From positions 1 to 9,340 of the forward strand of contig JADGAO010000130.1 of assembly GCA_015231995.1 (NCBI GenBank): a stretch of 9,340 nt of DNA. The letters run 5' to 3'. The notes under the pieces were generated by a model. It was not told the DNA's origin. It worked only from the letters and a program-made list of their open reading frames with translations, and did no database searches. The position numbers and the translations under genes are program-made. This stretch comes from Nitrospinota bacterium (GTDB lineage Bacteria > Nitrospinota_A > UBA7883 > JACRLM01). This document shows positions 1 to 7,620 of this stretch, in pieces (position 1 is the first letter of the stretch; each line of letters starts with the position of its first letter).

Positions 1-18
1 AAGGGTTCAGAATGACAA
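1..18. repeat. End of an inverted copy of the dispersed palindromic repeat
   Basis: Positions 7-18 (TCAGAATGACAA) are the exact reverse complement of positions 27-38, the left end of the 91-bp element, with an 8-base spacer. This is best read as the end of a second element in opposite orientation that runs off the left edge of the window. Only the terminus is visible, so its full structure is unknown. Confidence 0.5.
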
Positions 19-26
19 GCAAGCAG

Positions 27-117
27 TTGTCATTCTGAGCGATAGCGAAGAATCTATCAAATAGAATATTCTATTATACTTTGATCCTTCGGTCGCCAGG
101 CTCCCTCAGGATGACAA
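27..117. repeat. 91-bp palindromic dispersed repeat, copy A
   Basis: The element begins TTGTCATTCTGAG and ends CTCAGGATGACAA, imperfect 13-bp terminal inverted repeats with one mismatch. Inner arms (GCGAAGAATC near 46-55 and GATCCTTCGG near 83-92) are also nearly complementary, and the centre at 60-75 is a perfect 16-bp palindrome, AATAGAATATTCTATT. The whole unit could therefore fold into one long hairpin. A second copy of the same length and orientation lies at 7666-7756. No protein is encoded, so it resembles a MITE or REP-like non-autonomous element. It lies downstream of the minus-strand cluster, where it might also affect transcript ends; that role is inferred only. Confidence 0.85.
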
Positions 118-135
118 AATATGGAAATCGTTTGA

Positions 136-236
136 TTATGCAAAGGTCTCCTTAGGAAGGGCGATTCACGAATCGCCCCTACAGTGGAGTCCGAGGTGAA
201 GAACGCCTCGGACAGCAACAAGAGTGTTATGCAAAG
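136..236. repeat. Double-hairpin repeat element flanked by 10-bp direct repeats
   Basis: Two hairpins lie side by side. Positions 159-178 pair GGGCGATTC with GAATCGCCC (2-base loop), and 189-213 pair GTCCGAGG with CCTCGGAC (9-base loop). The pair is bracketed by the identical 10-mer TTATGCAAAG at 136-145 and 227-236, which may be a target-site duplication. The first hairpin ends TCGCCCCTACAG, like the repeat ends at 9238-9299, which suggests a shared family. It sits just after the stop codon of the radical SAM gene and could act as a 3' transcript structure, but no U-rich tract follows, so I do not call it an intrinsic terminator. Confidence 0.6.
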
Positions 237-241
237 CTTTA

Positions 242-2761
242 CTACCACTCTGTAACGTTCCGCAGTTTCACCACGCGAAATTGCGGGGCGCCGCCGGGAA
301 ACATTACGCTGATAACGTCGTTTGCCTGGACAGAGCCTTTCACCTGGTCGAATCTCAATTTCATGCGCATCGCGCCGGATTTTTCGTCGAATTCGATTGG
401 CGAAACCACGTCTTTTAATTCCGTCTCTTTCACCTTCCCCTCTTTTTCCTTCCTGAAAACGGCGGAAGGCGAGGCGTTAAATTTTTCAACAGCGTCTTTC
501 AGCGCCGCAATGTCGAAACCATCCCCAAACACCACTTCGTACTCGAATCCCGCGATAATGGATGAAAGACCCTTCGCGCCGGGAGCCAGCGGTTCCGCGC
601 TGGAAAAACATATCCCCTCTGGAAGCGCGGAATTGAGCCTGGTCAGCAACTGCGCCGTGTTGACCTCCCCGCACAGGTGAACGTCAATAATTTCTTCCAT
701 GCTTTCCACACCCAGCTTTAGCGCGGGACCGAAAGTTATTTTCGGATGCGGCGAATAACCTTCCGAATACTTCACCGCCACGCCGGAGCGCCGGATTGCG
801 CGGATGAGCGTGCTCCTAAGCTCCAGGTGCGAAAGAAACCGGCACAACCCCGTCTTGCGGAAATAGAGCCGGTAAATGCCCACAGCCTGCGACTGCGCGG
901 ATGGAAGTTTCGGTTCCGGTTTATATTCCGCCTCGTAAGGGGAGAAACATATCTTCGGGTCAATGCCGCAGGCGAGGCATTTGTCCGTCTTGCAGTCGTC
1001 GGTGACGATTCCGTCGAGGGCGTTCTGCCACTCCTTGCGGAAATATCTTTTGGTCAGGCCGGTGTCTATATGATCCCACGGCAGAACGTCGTCGAGTCCG
1101 TAAGTTTTGTTGGCGTAATCGCGGGAGTCCAGCCCGCATTCGGCGAAGGCTTTCGTCCAGACGTCGAACTTGAACCGCTCCGTCCATGCGTCCATCCTCT
1201 GGCCCAACCTGTACGCCTTCTCCACCACCGCGCCGAGCTTGCGGTCGCCACGGCTGAAGGCGGCCTCCATGTGGCTCATCCGCGAGTCGTGCCACTTTAG
1301 CGTCAGACGGCGGTTTTTCTTTATCAGCGCGAAGAGGCGTTCCTTTTTATCCCGGAGATTCTCGGCGCTCTCCTGTCCATACCACTGGAACGCCGTGTGG
1401 GGTTTTGGCACGAAGTTGGAGACGCTAACGTTGATGTTCCGAAACGTTTTTCTTCCGACGGACAGGCTCGCAAGCTTGTCGGCCAGCGTGTATATCCCAA
1501 CCACATCCTCGTCCGTCTCGGTGGGAAGGCCGATCATGAAATACAGCTTGAGCGACTGCCATCCGCCTTCAAGTAGCCGTGTGGCCACGCGCATTATGTT
1601 TTCGTCGTCAACTTTCTTGTTCAGGACGTTCCGTAGCCGCTGGCTTCCGGCCTCCGCCGTTATGGTGAACCCGGATTTCCCCACCCTGCCTATCTGCGTT
1701 ATCATCCCGTCCGTCACCGTTGACGAGCGAAGCGACGGGAGCGAAAGCGACACCATGCTGTCCTCATACCTGTCCATGAGGCGGGTGAGCAGACCCTCTA
1801 TCCGCGAGTAATCGCCCGCGCTCAACGACGTTAGCGAAGCCTCGTCGTACCCTGTCTGTTCAAGCGCGCAGTCCATGATCTTCGCCACCTCGTCGGGGGT
1901 GCGTTCGCGGGCGGGGCGGTAGGTTGTCCCGGCCTGGCAGAACCTGCAACCTTGCGTGCAACCACGGTCTATCTCCACGTTGAGCCGGTCATGGACAGGT
2001 TTGCCAAACGGCGGCGGCGCGTCGAACGGGTGTGGCGACTCCGAAAGCGTTGGCAGGAATACGCGGGTGACTTTCTCGTATCCTTCGACAAGCGGCGTAA
2101 TCTTATTGATCCGCCCGTCCGGCCCATATTCGGGGCGGAAAAACGACGGGACGTACACGCCGGGTATTTTTGCGAATCTCTTTAACCTCTCGGCGCGAGG
2201 CTCGCCCTTCGTCTCCGCGACGGCTCTCATTATTTCCACCGCTCCGTGTTCCCCGTCGCCCATGAAGAAAAAATCGAAAAAGTCCGCGAGAGGCTCCGGG
2301 TTATAGACCCCCGCCCCTCCCGCGATGACGAACGGGGCGGAGTCTCCCCTGTCCGCAGAGCGCAATGGGATGCCCGAAAGGTCGAGCATCCAGACGATGT
2401 TCGTGTATGACAGCTCGTATGGGATGGTGAACCCGACGACGTCGAACTGCGACAGCGGCGTTTTCGTCTCCAGCGAGAACAGCGGCGCCCCTTCACTCGC
2501 AAGGGCCGTGGCGAAATCCTCGTCGGGCGCGAAAACCCGCTCCGCCGCCAGGTCCGGCACGGCGTTGATGACGTGATAGAGTATCTTCAGCCCAGCATGG
2601 GACATCCCCAGGTCGTACATGTCGGGGAAGGCCAGCGCGATGGACGCGCTTACCGAGGCGCGATCCTTTCGAACGCTGTTCACCTCCGCGCCTATATAAG
2701 ACGACGGCCTTTTAACCGATTCGATAATCCGGGCGAACCCGTCCTCGCCCAGACTAGTCAA
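242..2761 (-). CDS. Fused radical SAM protein (TIGR03960-like) with C-terminal DUF2344 domain
   Basis: 839 residues. The N-terminal part (about 1-200) resembles the Rossmann-like, B12-binding-type domain of this family (GGAGVYNPEPL at 148-158, MGDGE at 167-171), but I see no DxHxxG cobalamin-ligand motif. The radical SAM core carries C268-x3-C272-x2-C275 within RGCTQGCRFCQAG, the usual site for the SAM-binding [4Fe-4S] cluster. A second cysteine group, C590, C595, C598 and C605, lies between the core and the last domain and could hold another cluster or a metal. From about 626 the DUF2344 (TIGR03936) domain is recognisable by FLSHLELR and YSEGYSPHPKI. The two parts are often separate neighbouring genes; here they are one chain. 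Substrate and reaction are unknown to me. The start is TTG: AGGAGG lies 7 bases upstream and no ATG fits. It overlaps the end of rodA by 8 bases, implying translational coupling. Confidence 0.92.
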   Translation of the reverse strand: MTSLGEDGFARIIESVKRPSSYIGAEVNSVRKDRASVSASIALAFPDMYDLGMSHAGLKILYHVINAVPDLAAERVFAPDEDFATALASEGAPLFSLETKTPLSQFDVVGFTIPYELSYTNIVWMLDLSGIPLRSADRGDSAPFVIAGGAGVYNPEPLADFFDFFFMGDGEHGAVEIMRAVAETKGEPRAERLKRFAKIPGVYVPSFFRPEYGPDGRINKITPLVEGYEKVTRVFLPTLSESPHPFDAPPPFGKPVHDRLNVEIDRGCTQGCRFCQAGTTYRPARERTPDEVAKIMDCALEQTGYDEASLTSLSAGDYSRIEGLLTRLMDRYEDSMVSLSLPSLRSSTVTDGMITQIGRVGKSGFTITAEAGSQRLRNVLNKKVDDENIMRVATRLLEGGWQSLKLYFMIGLPTETDEDVVGIYTLADKLASLSVGRKTFRNINVSVSNFVPKPHTAFQWYGQESAENLRDKKERLFALIKKNRRLTLKWHDSRMSHMEAAFSRGDRKLGAVVEKAYRLGQRMDAWTERFKFDVWTKAFAECGLDSRDYANKTYGLDDVLPWDHIDTGLTKRYFRKEWQNALDGIVTDDCKTDKCLACGIDPKICFSPYEAEYKPEPKLPSAQSQAVGIYRLYFRKTGLCRFLSHLELRSTLIRAIRRSGVAVKYSEGYSPHPKITFGPALKLGVESMEEIIDVHLCGEVNTAQLLTRLNSALPEGICFSSAEPLAPGAKGLSSIIAGFEYEVVFGDGFDIAALKDAVEKFNASPSAVFRKEKEGKVKETELKDVVSPIEFDEKSGAMRMKLRFDQVKGSVQANDVISVMFPGGAPQFRVVKLRNVTEW

Positions 2762-3869
2762 CGCTGAACCTCCTCATTGATACATTTAACACTATCCCAA
2801 GACCGACGGCGTTGGTGACAATCGCCGATCCTCCATATGAGATGAACGGTAGCGGCACACCCACTATCGGGAAAAGCCCCAGCGTCATTCCGATGTTATA
2901 GATGAAGTTGAAAGTTATCATCGCCGCCACGCCGCACACCATGAGCGAACCGCATTTGTCGCGGGAGTGAAGCGCCGCCTCGATTATCCTCATTACGAGA
3001 AAAAAGAAGATGGCTATTACGATTATGGAGCCGACGAACCCCACCTCCTCGGAGATGACGGAGAAAATAAAATCGGTGTGTTTTTCCGGCAGGAAGTTTA
3101 GCTTGCTCTGACTGCCCTCGAAAATCCCCTTGCCCCAGAACCCGCCGGAGCCTATGGCTATCTTCGACTGGATTATGTGGTAGCCCTTGCCCATCGGGTC
3201 AAGCTCCGGGTCGAGGAGCGTGAGTATCCGGTTTTTCTGGTACGGCTTGAGCAGAAGCCATCCTATCGGGGCCATCGCGGCCAGCACGGCGACGGTCTTG
3301 GCTATCGTCATCCTGTTGATGCCGTGGAAAAGCGCCATGCCCGTGAAGATAATCATATAGATCATCGCCGTCCCCAAATCCGGCTGTTTGGCGACCAGAA
3401 GGAACGGTATCAGGACGAATATGAAAGGCTTTATCAATTCCGACAGCAAAAGGTCGCCCTCTTTCTCCATATCGTCGAGCATCCTTGTGACTATAAGTAT
3501 CACGGCCAGCTTCATGAACTCCGACGGCTGGATGTTCATGCCGCCAGCCGTCAGCCATCTCTGCGCGCCCATGACGGTCTTGCCGGAGATATCCACATAT
3601 GCAAGCGACGCGACGCCTATCCAGTAAACCGGCCACGCCATCCGCTCGTATGTGCGGTAATCAATCAGGGTGACGGCCAGCATCATGACGACGGCCACGC
3701 CTATCCACAGTATCTGACGCAGGTAGAGGTCCTGTATGTACGGGGATTCGCTCTGCAGGTTGGCGCTGTATATGGCCAGCGCGCCGATGCCGCACAGAAG
3801 CAGGGCGGAGACGACCAGGGCGAAATCGAAGCTCCGGCCGGGACTTCTCGTCAGGTAATCGCCTGTCAT
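2754..3869 (-). CDS. rodA: Rod-shape-determining SEDS peptidoglycan glycosyltransferase RodA
   Basis: 371 residues, a normal length for RodA, with about ten hydrophobic membrane segments. RodA polymerises lipid II into glycan strands at the inner membrane and works with PBP2 in the elongasome. Family signatures visible are QPSEFMKLA (114-122), KQPDLGTAM (161-169), the extracytoplasmic loop with LPEKHTDFIFSVISEEVGF (260-278), and the C-terminal PFISYGGSA (341-349). D266 in the HTDF motif corresponds to the catalytic aspartate known for SEDS proteins. The ATG start overlaps the TGA stop of mrdA by 4 bases (ATGA), and GGAG lies 8 bases upstream, so it is translated in step with mrdA. Identification as RodA rather than FtsW rests on the mrdA neighbour and the absence of division genes. 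Confidence 0.96.
   Translation of the reverse strand: MTGDYLTRSPGRSFDFALVVSALLLCGIGALAIYSANLQSESPYIQDLYLRQILWIGVAVVMMLAVTLIDYRTYERMAWPVYWIGVASLAYVDISGKTVMGAQRWLTAGGMNIQPSEFMKLAVILIVTRMLDDMEKEGDLLLSELIKPFIFVLIPFLLVAKQPDLGTAMIYMIIFTGMALFHGINRMTIAKTVAVLAAMAPIGWLLLKPYQKNRILTLLDPELDPMGKGYHIIQSKIAIGSGGFWGKGIFEGSQSKLNFLPEKHTDFIFSVISEEVGFVGSIIVIAIFFFLVMRIIEAALHSRDKCGSLMVCGVAAMITFNFIYNIGMTLGLFPIVGVPLPFISYGGSAIVTNAVGLGIVLNVSMRRFSVD
2769..2774 (-). promoter_or_regulatory. Ribosome binding site for the radical SAM gene, inside the end of rodA
   Basis: On the minus strand AGGAGG stands 7 bases before the TTG start at 2761. The same six bases encode two arginines near the C-terminus of RodA (ending RRFSVD). 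This consensus site is the main reason to accept the TTG start and points to coupled translation with rodA. Confidence 0.75.
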
Positions 3870-5707
3870 CCCTTCGGCTCCCCAATGGCGGGAGGCTCTG
3901 GCGCCTTGGCCTCGATTGTTTTCGACAGATACGCGTCAATTATCGCTTTTGCGATGGGGGCGGCAGACTCGCCGCCGTGTCCCGCGTGTTCGGCGATAAC
4001 GGCGACGGCTATCTTCGGATTGTCAAACGGCGCGAAGGCGACGAACCAGGCGTGATCCCGGAATTTGAACTCCAGGTGCTCGCTTTTTATGAAGTCGCCC
4101 TGTTTCATCTTGAGCACCTGGGCGGTGCCGGTTTTTCCAGCGTACTCGAACGGGCCGTTGCGTAACGACCATGCGGTCCCGTGCGGTTCGTAAACGACGC
4201 CGCGCAGGGCGTTCCTGACGATTTCCAGGTTCTGCGAGGATACAGGGACCCTCCTGGTCTTTTCGTCGCCATGATGGGTTTCGTCATGCACTATCCTTGG
4301 CGACACCAGTTTCCCGCCGTTGGCCACGGCGGCTATCATGCGGGCCATCTGGATCGGCGTAACAAGCACAAACCCCTGGCCGATGGAGCAGGAAACCGTT
4401 TCGCCGAGTATCCATTTCTCTTTGCGGGCGCGCTCCTTCCAGTCGGTCGTGGGGATGAGGCCCTCTTTTTCCGTCGCCGGGTCGATGCCGGATTTTTCCC
4501 CAAGCCCGAAACCTTTCACATACGCCGCCGCCTTGTTTATTCCCAGCTTCAGCCCGATCGTGTAAAAGAAAACGTCGCACGATTGCACCAGCGCCGTGTG
4601 AACGTCCATCGTGCCGTGGCCCTCTTTTTTCCAGCAACGGTACGTCTTGTTGCCTAACGTGAAGTGGCCGGGGCAAAAAACCGTCGTGGATGGCGTTATC
4701 ACCCCTTCCTGCAAGGCCGCAGAGGCCATGACGACCTTGTAGGTGGAGCCGGGCGGATACTGTCCCTGAATCGCGCGGTTCTGGAGAGGATGGAACTCGC
4801 CTTCCACCAGTCTTTTCCATTCTGCGGAGTTTATTCCGTAGGCGAAATGGTTGGGGTCGAACGAGGGCTTTGAAATGAAAGCCAGAGTATCCCCGGTATT
4901 AGGATCAATGGCGATGGCCGCGCCCATCTTGCCCTCGAAAGCCCGTTCAGCGGCCATTTGAGCGTCGAAATCGAGCGTAAGCCGCAAATCCCCGCCGGTT
5001 TTCGGCGGAACCTCGCCCACATGGGCCACCTCCCGCCCAGCCGCGTCAACTTCCACCCGTTTGAGCCCTTTGGCCCCGCGCAGGGTGTTCTCGAACCTTT
5101 TTTCCGCGCCGGATTGCCCGATAAAATCGTTGCGCGAGAACATGGAGAACTCGGGTTTGAGAAGTTGCGACTCGCTGATGGCCCCAAGGTATCCCAGGAA
5201 ATGAGCGGCCAGGTCGCCGTGAGTATAACTCCTGACCGGCTTGATCTCCAGAAAAACGCCGGGCAGGTCTATCCTGTGCTCCTCGACAAACGCCACCTCG
5301 TTGCGGCTAAGGTCGCGTTTGAGTGTGACTGTCTGAAAAGCTTTGACCGACCGGATTGCACCGAGAGCCGCTTTGACGTCAATCTCCATATTGGAGGCGA
5401 GGAACCCGATCTCTTTTTCCGGGTTTTCCATGTCCTCCGGCACGGCGGAAAGATAAAAGGCCGGACGGTTGTCCACCAGCGTCACCCCGTTTCGCTCCTG
5501 AATCTTTCCCCGGAGGCCTTCGAGGGTGAACTCGCGTATGCGGTTGCTCTCCGACTTTGTGGACAGCGTCGTGTACTGCATCACCTGCAGGTGCCACAGA
5601 CGCATGGCGATAAGGGCGCACCCGAAGGTGGTGAGCATGGCGAAAATAGCGACTTTTCCGCGAAGCCGCCTGAAAAAGAATTCCGATTCTGAGCGGGGTT
5701 TAAGCAT
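3866..5707 (-). CDS. mrdA: Penicillin-binding protein 2 (elongasome transpeptidase)
   Basis: 613 residues, the usual length of PBP2. It cross-links peptidoglycan of the lateral wall in the periplasm and partners RodA. A short cytoplasmic N-terminus is followed by one membrane anchor at about 19-42. The non-catalytic dimerisation/pedestal domain follows (about 55-230). The transpeptidase domain has active-site S321-T-Y-K324 within YPPGSTYK, the second motif S376-C-D378 (SxD, which I believe is usual for this subfamily rather than SxN), and K525-T-G527. The tail after about 597 is proline-rich. ATG at 5707 is preceded directly by an in-frame TAG, so it is the first possible start; the ribosome binding site is weak. 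It lies 35 bases after the hexose-phosphate mutase gene and overlaps rodA, suggesting one operon. The mreBCD genes that often precede it are not in this window. Confidence 0.96.
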   Translation of the reverse strand: MLKPRSESEFFFRRLRGKVAIFAMLTTFGCALIAMRLWHLQVMQYTTLSTKSESNRIREFTLEGLRGKIQERNGVTLVDNRPAFYLSAVPEDMENPEKEIGFLASNMEIDVKAALGAIRSVKAFQTVTLKRDLSRNEVAFVEEHRIDLPGVFLEIKPVRSYTHGDLAAHFLGYLGAISESQLLKPEFSMFSRNDFIGQSGAEKRFENTLRGAKGLKRVEVDAAGREVAHVGEVPPKTGGDLRLTLDFDAQMAAERAFEGKMGAAIAIDPNTGDTLAFISKPSFDPNHFAYGINSAEWKRLVEGEFHPLQNRAIQGQYPPGSTYKVVMASAALQEGVITPSTTVFCPGHFTLGNKTYRCWKKEGHGTMDVHTALVQSCDVFFYTIGLKLGINKAAAYVKGFGLGEKSGIDPATEKEGLIPTTDWKERARKEKWILGETVSCSIGQGFVLVTPIQMARMIAAVANGGKLVSPRIVHDETHHGDEKTRRVPVSSQNLEIVRNALRGVVYEPHGTAWSLRNGPFEYAGKTGTAQVLKMKQGDFIKSEHLEFKFRDHAWFVAFAPFDNPKIAVAVIAEHAGHGGESAAPIAKAIIDAYLSKTIEAKAPEPPAIGEPKG

Positions 5708-5742
5708 CTACCAAATGAACCGTGTCAGACCCTTCCGCCTTT

Positions 5743-7113
5743 TTAGAATTCAGCAAGCCCGGCCATCGCCGGGTATGTGGACAGTTTGTCATGAATAGCT
5801 TTTTTAGTGGCGGCCAGCGCCTTTTCGCTTTGGGCCTCAAACCGCAGGACAAGCACCGGCTGGGTGTTCGACGCGCGTATCAACCCCCAACTCCCGCCGC
5901 CAAAATCCACCCTTGCGCCGTCTATGTCAATCACTTCATGGGTCTTTTTAAAGTGGGCCGTTATATCGGCGATCAGGCCGAACTTAACGTCGTCGGGGCA
6001 GTCCACGCGGATTTCCGGCGTGTTATAAACCTTCGGCGTGTCGGCCAGAAATTGCGACACTTTCATCTGCGTCTGGGACATTATCCTTGCAAAACGCGCC
6101 GTGGCGAAAATAGCGTCGTCAAACCCGTAGTAGTCTTCCTTGAAAAATATGTGCGCGCTCATCTCCCCGGCAAGCTCCGCGTTTTCCTTCACGAGCCTCG
6201 CCTTTATCAGCGAATGCCCCGTGGCGTTTATCAGCGGGCGCCCGCCATGTTTGCGTATGTCCTCTTCGAGGTTCTTGGAGCATTTGACGTCGTAAACCAC
6301 AGCCGCGCCGGGTTTGCGCGTCAATATGTCCCGCGCGAATATGATCATCAGCTGGTCGCCGAACAGTATGTCGCCATTCTCGTCCACCACGCCTATCCTG
6401 TCCGCGTCGCCGTCATACCCTATGCCAGCGTCCGCGCCGGTCTCTTTGACCTTGGCGATAAGATGCGCAAGGTTCTTGGGAACGGTCGGGTCGGGATGAT
6501 GGTTCGGAAACGTTCCGTCCACATCGCAGAAAAGCTCGATAACCTCGCAACCCAACTCCCTCATCAGGCGGGGGGCGAATATGCCGCCGCAACCGTTGCC
6601 GGCGTCAATGACGATGCGCGGTTTGCTTGAGAGCGTGATCTTGGACTTGACCATCTTGATGTAGTCCTCTATCACGTCCACTTTCTTGATAGAGCCTGCG
6701 CCCGTCTCGAAATCGTTTTTCTCGATAAGGTCGGCCAGCGCCTGTATCCCGGCGCCGTAGATGGAGCCTTTGCCGAGGTTGAGTTTGAATCCGTTGAACT
6801 CCGGCGGATTGTGCGAGCCTGTGATCATCACGCCGCCATCGGTATGCAGATGGTAAATCGAATAATACAAAAGCGGCGTAGGCACGAGGCCGATGCTCAC
6901 GACATCCACCCCGGCGGCGCGTATGCCGTTGGTGAGGCTTTCATGCAGGGATGGCGACGAGTGTCTCGCGTCATAACCGACGCAGACCGTTTTGCCGCCG
7001 TTTCTTCTGACAGTGGTTCCGAAAGCCCGCCCAAGCGCATGGATGATCTCGGGTTTGAGGTCTTTGTCTATAACGCCACGGATGTCGTATTCCCTGAATA
7101 TCTGCCTGTTCAT
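5743..7113 (-). CDS. Phosphomannomutase/phosphoglucomutase (alpha-D-phosphohexomutase family)
   Basis: 456 residues, typical for the AlgC/ManB type of bacterial PMM/PGM. It interconverts hexose 6-phosphate and hexose 1-phosphate in the cytoplasm, feeding nucleotide-sugar synthesis for LPS, capsule or exopolysaccharide. All four active-site loops are visible: phosphoserine loop TGSHNP with S100, metal-binding loop D234-G-D236-A-D238-R239, sugar-binding loop GEMSAH (316-321; the commoner form is GEMSGH), and phosphate-binding loop RASNTQP (413-419). The GEMS loop favours PMM/PGM over phosphoglucosamine mutase. The ATG is preceded by AAAGG at 6 bases. It leads the minus-strand cluster and is probably co-transcribed with mrdA across a 35-base gap with no terminator. 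Whether it prefers mannose or glucose phosphate cannot be read from the sequence. Confidence 0.93.
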   Translation of the reverse strand: MNRQIFREYDIRGVIDKDLKPEIIHALGRAFGTTVRRNGGKTVCVGYDARHSSPSLHESLTNGIRAAGVDVVSIGLVPTPLLYYSIYHLHTDGGVMITGSHNPPEFNGFKLNLGKGSIYGAGIQALADLIEKNDFETGAGSIKKVDVIEDYIKMVKSKITLSSKPRIVIDAGNGCGGIFAPRLMRELGCEVIELFCDVDGTFPNHHPDPTVPKNLAHLIAKVKETGADAGIGYDGDADRIGVVDENGDILFGDQLMIIFARDILTRKPGAAVVYDVKCSKNLEEDIRKHGGRPLINATGHSLIKARLVKENAELAGEMSAHIFFKEDYYGFDDAIFATARFARIMSQTQMKVSQFLADTPKVYNTPEIRVDCPDDVKFGLIADITAHFKKTHEVIDIDGARVDFGGGSWGLIRASNTQPVLVLRFEAQSEKALAATKKAIHDKLSTYPAMAGLAEF

Positions 7114-7150
7114 ACCCCGCCTTTCAACACGATGACTTAGATCGCTTTAC

Positions 7151-7156
7151 AGTATA
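7151..7156 (-). promoter_or_regulatory. Possible -10 box for the minus-strand cluster
   Basis: TATACT on the minus strand matches the sigma-70 -10 consensus at five of six positions and lies 37 bases before the mutase ATG. The -35 region at normal spacing is poor (GCCTTA), so this is a candidate only. The region 7114-7271 separates divergent genes and must hold promoters in both directions. Confidence 0.3.
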
Positions 7157-7271
7157 GAAGGATAGCAGAGATTTAAGGCGTGCGCCGCTATGAAAACTCT
7201 TCATTAACGATTCAATCAAGAGTATCATTGGGAAAGGATGTTGATTATTCATAAGTCATGGAAACCTCGTA

Positions 7272-7574
7272 ATGAAACATTCTCATCCGCCGATCCCCGC
7301 AGACACGCTTAACGACATCTGCCGCCGCTATCGCGTGAGCGAGCTGTCCATGTTCGGCTCGGCGGTTCGTGGGGTTCTCGATGAAAACAGCGATATTGAC
7401 GTTCTGGTCACTTTCAGGCCAGATGCGCAGATAGGTTTCATGGAGTACTCCCACATTCAACGGGAGCTTTCGGAGGCGTTTGGCAGGAAGGTGGACCTGG
7501 TCTCCAAACCCGGACTTAAGCCTGTAATCCGCGAAGAGATACTGGCCTCGTCGCAAGTCATTTATGCGGAGTGA
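7272..7574 (+). CDS. MNT-type minimal nucleotidyltransferase, orphaned antitoxin of an MNT/HEPN pair
   Basis: 100 residues, normal for stand-alone MNT proteins. The polymerase-beta-like core is clear: G29-S30 in SMFGSAVRG, S40-D41-I42-D43 with the two catalytic aspartates in DIDVLV, and a third acidic residue, D75, in KVDLVS. Members of the MntA/HepT family are antitoxins that transfer AMP to a tyrosine of the HEPN ribonuclease toxin. That catalytic set is intact here, so the protein may be active. The HEPN gene that should follow starts at 7564, overlapping the end of this gene by 11 bases, but is reduced to a stub. The ATG at 7272 has only a weak upstream GGA, so initiation may be inefficient; an ATG at 7258 runs into a stop after four codons and is not the start. 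The function of the orphan is uncertain. Confidence 0.87.
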   Translation: MKHSHPPIPADTLNDICRRYRVSELSMFGSAVRGVLDENSDIDVLVTFRPDAQIGFMEYSHIQRELSEAFGRKVDLVSKPGLKPVIREEILASSQVIYAE

Positions 7575-7620
7575 CAGGCTGTACCTGACCGACATCATTG
7601 TCATTCTGAATGAAGCGTAG
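7564..7620 (+). pseudogene. Truncated HEPN (HepT-like, DUF86) toxin gene, 5' stub
   Basis: From the ATG at 7564, overlapping the end of the MNT gene, the reading frame gives MRSDRLYLTDII, which matches the typical start of HepT-like DUF86 proteins. After the twelfth codon the sequence switches into the dispersed repeat beginning TTGTCATTCTGA at 7598, and the frame ends at TAG 7618-7620 after 18 codons. An intact family member has roughly 110-120 residues. Beyond the repeat block (7757-7808) I see no HEPN-like coding sequence, so the rest of the gene was lost, not just interrupted. The RX4-6H motif of the toxin is absent. The assignment rests on 12 residues plus the characteristic overlap with an MNT gene. 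Confidence 0.65.

Noticed and set aside
159..213. Intrinsic terminator of the minus-strand cluster
   Set aside because: The hairpins are strong but neither is followed by a U-rich tract on the minus strand, so I list them as repeats only.
57..248. 63-codon minus-strand open frame with a hydrophobic start
   Set aside because: It runs through the hairpin repeats and most of the 91-bp element and ends within it; it is repeat-derived and has no good ribosome binding site.
374..378. Loss of the PBP2 second motif, since SCD replaces SxN
   Set aside because: To my knowledge SxD is usual in the PBP2/MrdA subfamily, so this is not evidence of inactivation.
746..1300. 184-codon plus-strand open frame opposite the radical SAM gene
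   Set aside because: It lies wholly antisense to a well-recognised coding region with conserved motifs and has arginine/proline-rich, low-information composition typical of shadow frames.
3177..4055. 292-codon plus-strand open frame opposite rodA and mrdA
   Set aside because: Antisense to two strongly identified genes and crossing their junction; no recognisable domain. The long frame follows from the GC-rich codon use of the opposite strand.
5722..6630. 302-codon plus-strand open frame opposite the mutase gene
   Set aside because: Antisense shadow of a gene with all four active-site loops intact; the protein looks like no known family.
7245..7604. 119-codon minus-strand open frame over the MNT gene
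   Set aside because: The plus-strand MNT protein has clear catalytic motifs, whereas this frame has none and begins inside the repeat.
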